The notes under the pieces were generated by a model. That model had not been told where the DNA came from and searched no databases. It saw only the letters and a list, made by a program, of their open reading frames with translations. A DNA stretch of 8,464 bases. It comes from Candidatus Kuenenia stuttgartensis (GTDB taxonomy: Bacteria; Planctomycetota; Planctomycetia; Isosphaerales; Isosphaeraceae). Location: the NCBI GenBank assembly GCA_945872325.1, contig CAMBZY010000117.1:1-8464 (forward strand). The letters run 5' to 3'. Made by a program: the position numbers and the translations under genes. Shown one piece after another: positions 5,689 through 8,464 of the stretch (its first letter is position 1; every line of letters starts with the position of its first letter).

Positions 5689-7704
5689 TTAAAACTTCGG
5701 GATCAGCTTGGCCCGTTCCTGATAAAGCGTGCTCCGCACATACTCACCTCTCCTGACCGAAAATCCTCTCCCGATCAAGTCTTGCGCTAGATCTGCCCAC
5801 GGCGTACCAGGATACTTTTCGATCACTTTTTCCAATAAACGCCGGGCCTCAGCCGCCGGCTTTTCAGTCAATTTTGAAGCCGCAATCGGCTCCGCTCCAT
5901 GCCAGATTGACCACGACACCACCCGCCCTTCCATCGGCTTATTGACCGGCACGGGTGGCTTGCCCGACTGAATCAGGGCAGCCCAGCTCTCCATCAACGC
6001 AACATATTCTGTCAGCTTGACTTCCGCAAAAACAAGCTGAGCCAGCATCAAGTCGTAATTCGCCTGCCACCGACGCTCCGGCTCGCGGTCCCGATCCTTC
6101 TCCAGCCCCCTCAACCGCTTCTCCATCACCACCACAGCCGCATATCGCTCTCTGGCCTGTGCCGTCGCCTGAACCATAGATGGCAACAATTCCTGAGGAT
6201 TGATCGGGAAATCCTCCCTCATCCCAAACATCTGAGTGTTCTCGATAATCTGAGCCATCGTCGATCTCAATGTCGACTTATTTCGTCTGACCAGATAAGC
6301 TGGCCGACCCTCGTAATCAGGTGCCAACTCTTTAATATATTTATAGTTATAGGCTTTTTCACGCTGCCGCACCCGCTCATTTTCGGCCGTCGGCAAAATA
6401 AAAAACCGGCCGCCTGTTTCTTTGGTCAGTCGGGCCAGGTCATAAGGCGCAAATCCCGACGGCTGATCCTCACGCCTCGGATGCAGGCCATCCCACTGAA
6501 GTGTCTCATATGCTGCCGTTTCCGGACCCCGTCGAATGGTCGTCCAGTAGACATCCTTGGTCTGAGGATCGACCCATCGATATTGCAGCCGATCCGTTCC
6601 AAACATGGCCTGCCTGCCTATCACAAACACTGGCACACGAAGCCTTTTGCACGCGGCCGTGACGTCCTCAATATTCAAATAATCGTCGCCCGATTCATCC
6701 GTCACCAGCACCACAACCAACTGCTGATCCTGATCCACCATCGGCCCATATCGCTGAAGTGTTTTTGCCACCGCCTGAAACGTATTTTCGATACCGGTGG
6801 TGTCCACCCGGAGCTTGTTCACTGCGGCGGAAATCTTTGCGTTGTCAGCAGTTGGGTCCTGCATCAAGTCGAACTGATCACCAAAACCAATCACCGCATG
6901 ACGCACCGGTTCCGTCTCTGCGCGATTCTTCCGCCGTTCCGAACGCTTCTTCGGATCTGGTTCCACAACATCCGCACCTGCATCAACTTCTGAACGTTTG
7001 AGAGCCGTTGAGTCGACCCGATCACGGAGGTCATCCATCACCTTGTCAAATTTCGAAAGCACAGCCTGCTGGTCGTCCCTCATCGACTCCGACTCATCAA
7101 AAAGCCATGCCACAACCACCCTTTGACGGCCCAGACGAACCAGAATCTCGCGAGCCAGTTGGTCAAGCGCTTCGCCTATGTCCTGAGCAGGCTGAACGTC
7201 GCCTTTGAAACCCGCCTGACCTTCGAGAATTTGCGATGCCACGGGCGAGACAAAATCCATGGTGACTTTGGGGATCACAATGTCCACCAGTAAGTCTTCT
7301 GGTCGTATATACTTACCTGTCTCAGAAAGTGCTGGAGTTGCCGATGGTTTCTCGGTTTTGGAAAGATCCCCAGCCACGGCCGCCGATGCCAGTGTTCGCA
7401 CAGGGTCGTCCGACGGATCAGTCATCATATGAACGACTTCTTCCGGCGCAACCTTCGTATCGAAAGGCGATACATCAAACGACTTGGGGATATCTGCCGG
7501 CGGGGCAGTCGCAAATGTGGCCAGTGTCAGAATCATTAATGCCAGGAAGTGAAAGACGAGGCTTAAAAGCCAGGCTGGCAGTGCTTTAAGTGATCTTTTA
7601 ATTTGGCGGACCGACGACACTCTCTGCACCTCACCCCGTCCTGCCGTCTCAGGCGAACCGGTTGGTGTCGGATGTTTCGCGTTTTGCCCACCTTCAACTG
7701 CCAT
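5689..7704 (-). CDS. Membrane-anchored VWA-domain protein with TonB-like transmembrane helix
   Basis: This 671-residue protein has a polar, basic cytoplasmic tail (1-42), one transmembrane helix (about 43-66) and a large extracytoplasmic part. The helix carries S48, H52, L59 and T63, the spacing of the SHLS motif of TonB (S16, H20, L27, S31). A variable linker (about 67-190) leads to a VWA domain (about 195-370) with a complete metal-ion site: D203-E-S205-E-S207, a threonine near 302-303 (VDTTGIENTF) and D336 (VVLVTDESGDD). Residues 510-671 form a helical C-terminal domain with DREPERRWQANYDLM (539-553) and a TPR-like YPGTPWADLA (631-640). The same marks occur in the gene upstream. VWA domains usually bind proteins through the metal site. 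I infer that it may be the energy-transducing arm of the ExbB/ExbD channel encoded at 273-2549. The ATG at 7704 has no strong ribosome site. Confidence 0.9.
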   Translation of the reverse strand: MAVEGGQNAKHPTPTGSPETAGRGEVQRVSSVRQIKRSLKALPAWLLSLVFHFLALMILTLATFATAPPADIPKSFDVSPFDTKVAPEEVVHMMTDPSDDPVRTLASAAVAGDLSKTEKPSATPALSETGKYIRPEDLLVDIVIPKVTMDFVSPVASQILEGQAGFKGDVQPAQDIGEALDQLAREILVRLGRQRVVVAWLFDESESMRDDQQAVLSKFDKVMDDLRDRVDSTALKRSEVDAGADVVEPDPKKRSERRKNRAETEPVRHAVIGFGDQFDLMQDPTADNAKISAAVNKLRVDTTGIENTFQAVAKTLQRYGPMVDQDQQLVVVLVTDESGDDYLNIEDVTAACKRLRVPVFVIGRQAMFGTDRLQYRWVDPQTKDVYWTTIRRGPETAAYETLQWDGLHPRREDQPSGFAPYDLARLTKETGGRFFILPTAENERVRQREKAYNYKYIKELAPDYEGRPAYLVRRNKSTLRSTMAQIIENTQMFGMREDFPINPQELLPSMVQATAQARERYAAVVVMEKRLRGLEKDRDREPERRWQANYDLMLAQLVFAEVKLTEYVALMESWAALIQSGKPPVPVNKPMEGRVVSWSIWHGAEPIAASKLTEKPAAEARRLLEKVIEKYPGTPWADLAQDLIGRGFSVRRGEYVRSTLYQERAKLIPKF

Positions 7705-7848
7705 GAATTTTGACCCACTCAGCTCGAACCGTGACAGGCCCCTGACTAACGCAGTGGAATCTTTGAAGAATCAAAATTGGGATTCTGGAGATTGTCCAAT
7801 GACAAGCGCAAGACCTGCCTGATTCGCTCAATGCAGATCCTTAGTTAT

Positions 7849-7854
7849 AGTATA
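7849..7854 (-). promoter_or_regulatory. Possible -10 element upstream of the VWA gene
   Basis: Read on the minus strand, TATACT lies in an AT-rich island within the 220-base gap between the two VWA-type genes, about 145 bases before the ATG at 7704. No good -35 hexamer is found at 16-18 bases, so the call is tentative. If real, the VWA gene has its own promoter with a long leader. Confidence 0.25.
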
Positions 7855-7924
7855 TGCTTAGGGATGCTCGAAAGGAAAGCCTGAGACTCAAACCTGTCCC
7901 AGCATCACAATCCAACAAACAGAA

Positions 7925-8464
7925 TCACAATTTGATCGGCGGCGCCTTGGGCTTCACAGGCTGACGCCGGGGGGCTGCATTATTGTTGTTTCCAGGCATC
8001 GGTTTCGGTGGCGGAGGCAGCGTGAATTCCACCCACTTGAACCCAAATGGGGCCGATATTTCACGACTTGCCAAGTCTGCCCAAGGCGTGTTCGGATGCT
8101 CTGTGACCACTTTTCCTAATAATTCCATCGCCTCTTTTGAGGCTGCTTTCGCCTTCTCGCCGGACACGATTTCGTCCGATGGCTCCAGCCTCCAGGCGTT
8201 CGAACCAGCGTTCTTGAATTTCGGTAACTCCTTACGCAGCTTGGCACAGGCAGAGTTGTACTCCACGCACCGCACCCTCAGGGCCAACAGCCGGCCACGC
8301 ATCAGATCGTAGTGCGCCCTCCAGCGTCTGGATGGTTCGCGATCTCGCATAGGAGCCGCTTTTTCAATCGGCACCAGAGCCGAGTCCACGATGTAAGCCC
8401 ATTGTGCTGCCTGACTTTGCTGCTGAAGCATGACCCGGTTGAAGCCTTCGTCCTCCACCGGCGG
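7925..8464 (-). CDS. Partial VWA-type paralogue, C-terminal domain only
   Basis: The frame is open to the right edge; the GTG at 8458 is internal, not a start, because codons for Pro-Pro precede it and the matching region of the neighbour is well inside its protein. The visible 179 residues equal the C-terminal domain of the VWA protein at 5689-7704. DREPSRRWRAHYDLM and HPNTPWADLA are shared in the same order, about 85 residues apart here and 95 in the neighbour, and the 37 residues leading to DREP align without a gap. The tail is different: a Pro/Lys-rich end with four asparagines (PPPPKPMPGNNNN), which may be flexible. By analogy, the missing N-terminal part should hold a membrane anchor and a VWA domain, but this cannot be seen. 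It lies 220 bases upstream of the VWA gene on the same strand. Confidence 0.85.
   Translation of the reverse strand, partial: PPVEDEGFNRVMLQQQSQAAQWAYIVDSALVPIEKAAPMRDREPSRRWRAHYDLMRGRLLALRVRCVEYNSACAKLRKELPKFKNAGSNAWRLEPSDEIVSGEKAKAASKEAMELLGKVVTEHPNTPWADLASREISAPFGFKWVEFTLPPPPKPMPGNNNNAAPRRQPVKPKAPPIKL

Noticed and set aside
6481..6993. 170-codon plus-strand open frame inside the VWA gene
   Set aside because: It is antisense to the well-supported VWA domain and has no protein family character.
1..8464. CRISPR arrays, tRNA or rRNA genes, transposases
   Set aside because: No regularly spaced repeat series, no tRNA-like or rRNA-like stretch and no transposase or integrase motif was seen on either strand.

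Overview
The window looks like a Planctomycetes chromosome segment. The grounds are the protein families and their style: ExbB/ExbD channel genes in which one ExbD carries a long acidic cytoplasmic extension, von Willebrand factor A (VWA) proteins with a single N-terminal membrane anchor, a response regulator fused directly to an anti-sigma-type ATPase domain, a Tat-exported aldo/keto reductase, moderate GC content and weak Shine-Dalgarno sites. This assignment comes from recognising families, not from a database match.

Layout. From 273 to 2549, on the minus strand, is a compact set transcribed from high to low coordinates: a MotA/TolQ/ExbB-type channel protein (1782-2549), a short ExbD/TolR-type protein (1283-1720) and a long ExbD-type protein (273-1286) whose ATG overlaps the preceding stop by 4 bases. 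From 2821 to 5489, on the plus strand, are a REC-HATPase regulator (divergent from the ExbB gene), a small secreted protein of unknown function with a TTG start, and a Tat-signal aldo/keto reductase. A hairpin sits in the convergent gap after the reductase. From 5689 to the right edge, on the minus strand, is a membrane-anchored VWA protein (5689-7704), preceded by the 3' end of a paralogous gene (7925 to beyond 8464).

How the parts may work together. The ExbB and ExbD proteins keep the residues of proton-driven channels (the ExbD aspartates, the ExbB transmembrane threonines). The missing third partner of such a motor would be a TonB/TolA-like transducer. The transmembrane helix of the VWA protein at 5689-7704 carries the S-x3-H-x6-L-x3-T pattern, which matches the SHLS signature of the TonB membrane anchor (S16, H20, L27, S31 in E. 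coli) at the same spacing. My main hypothesis is that this locus encodes a proton-motive-force-driven machine in which a periplasmic VWA domain replaces the TonB/TolA arm. The second VWA-type gene, cut by the right edge, would be a paralogous partner.

A 26-bp sequence occurs twice in direct orientation (207-232 and 5663-5688, one mismatch). Each copy lies just downstream of a minus-strand gene and the two bracket the ExbB-to-reductase segment. It is probably a dispersed 3'-flanking repeat. Bases 1-272 hold this repeat and a perfect hairpin but no gene I can support.
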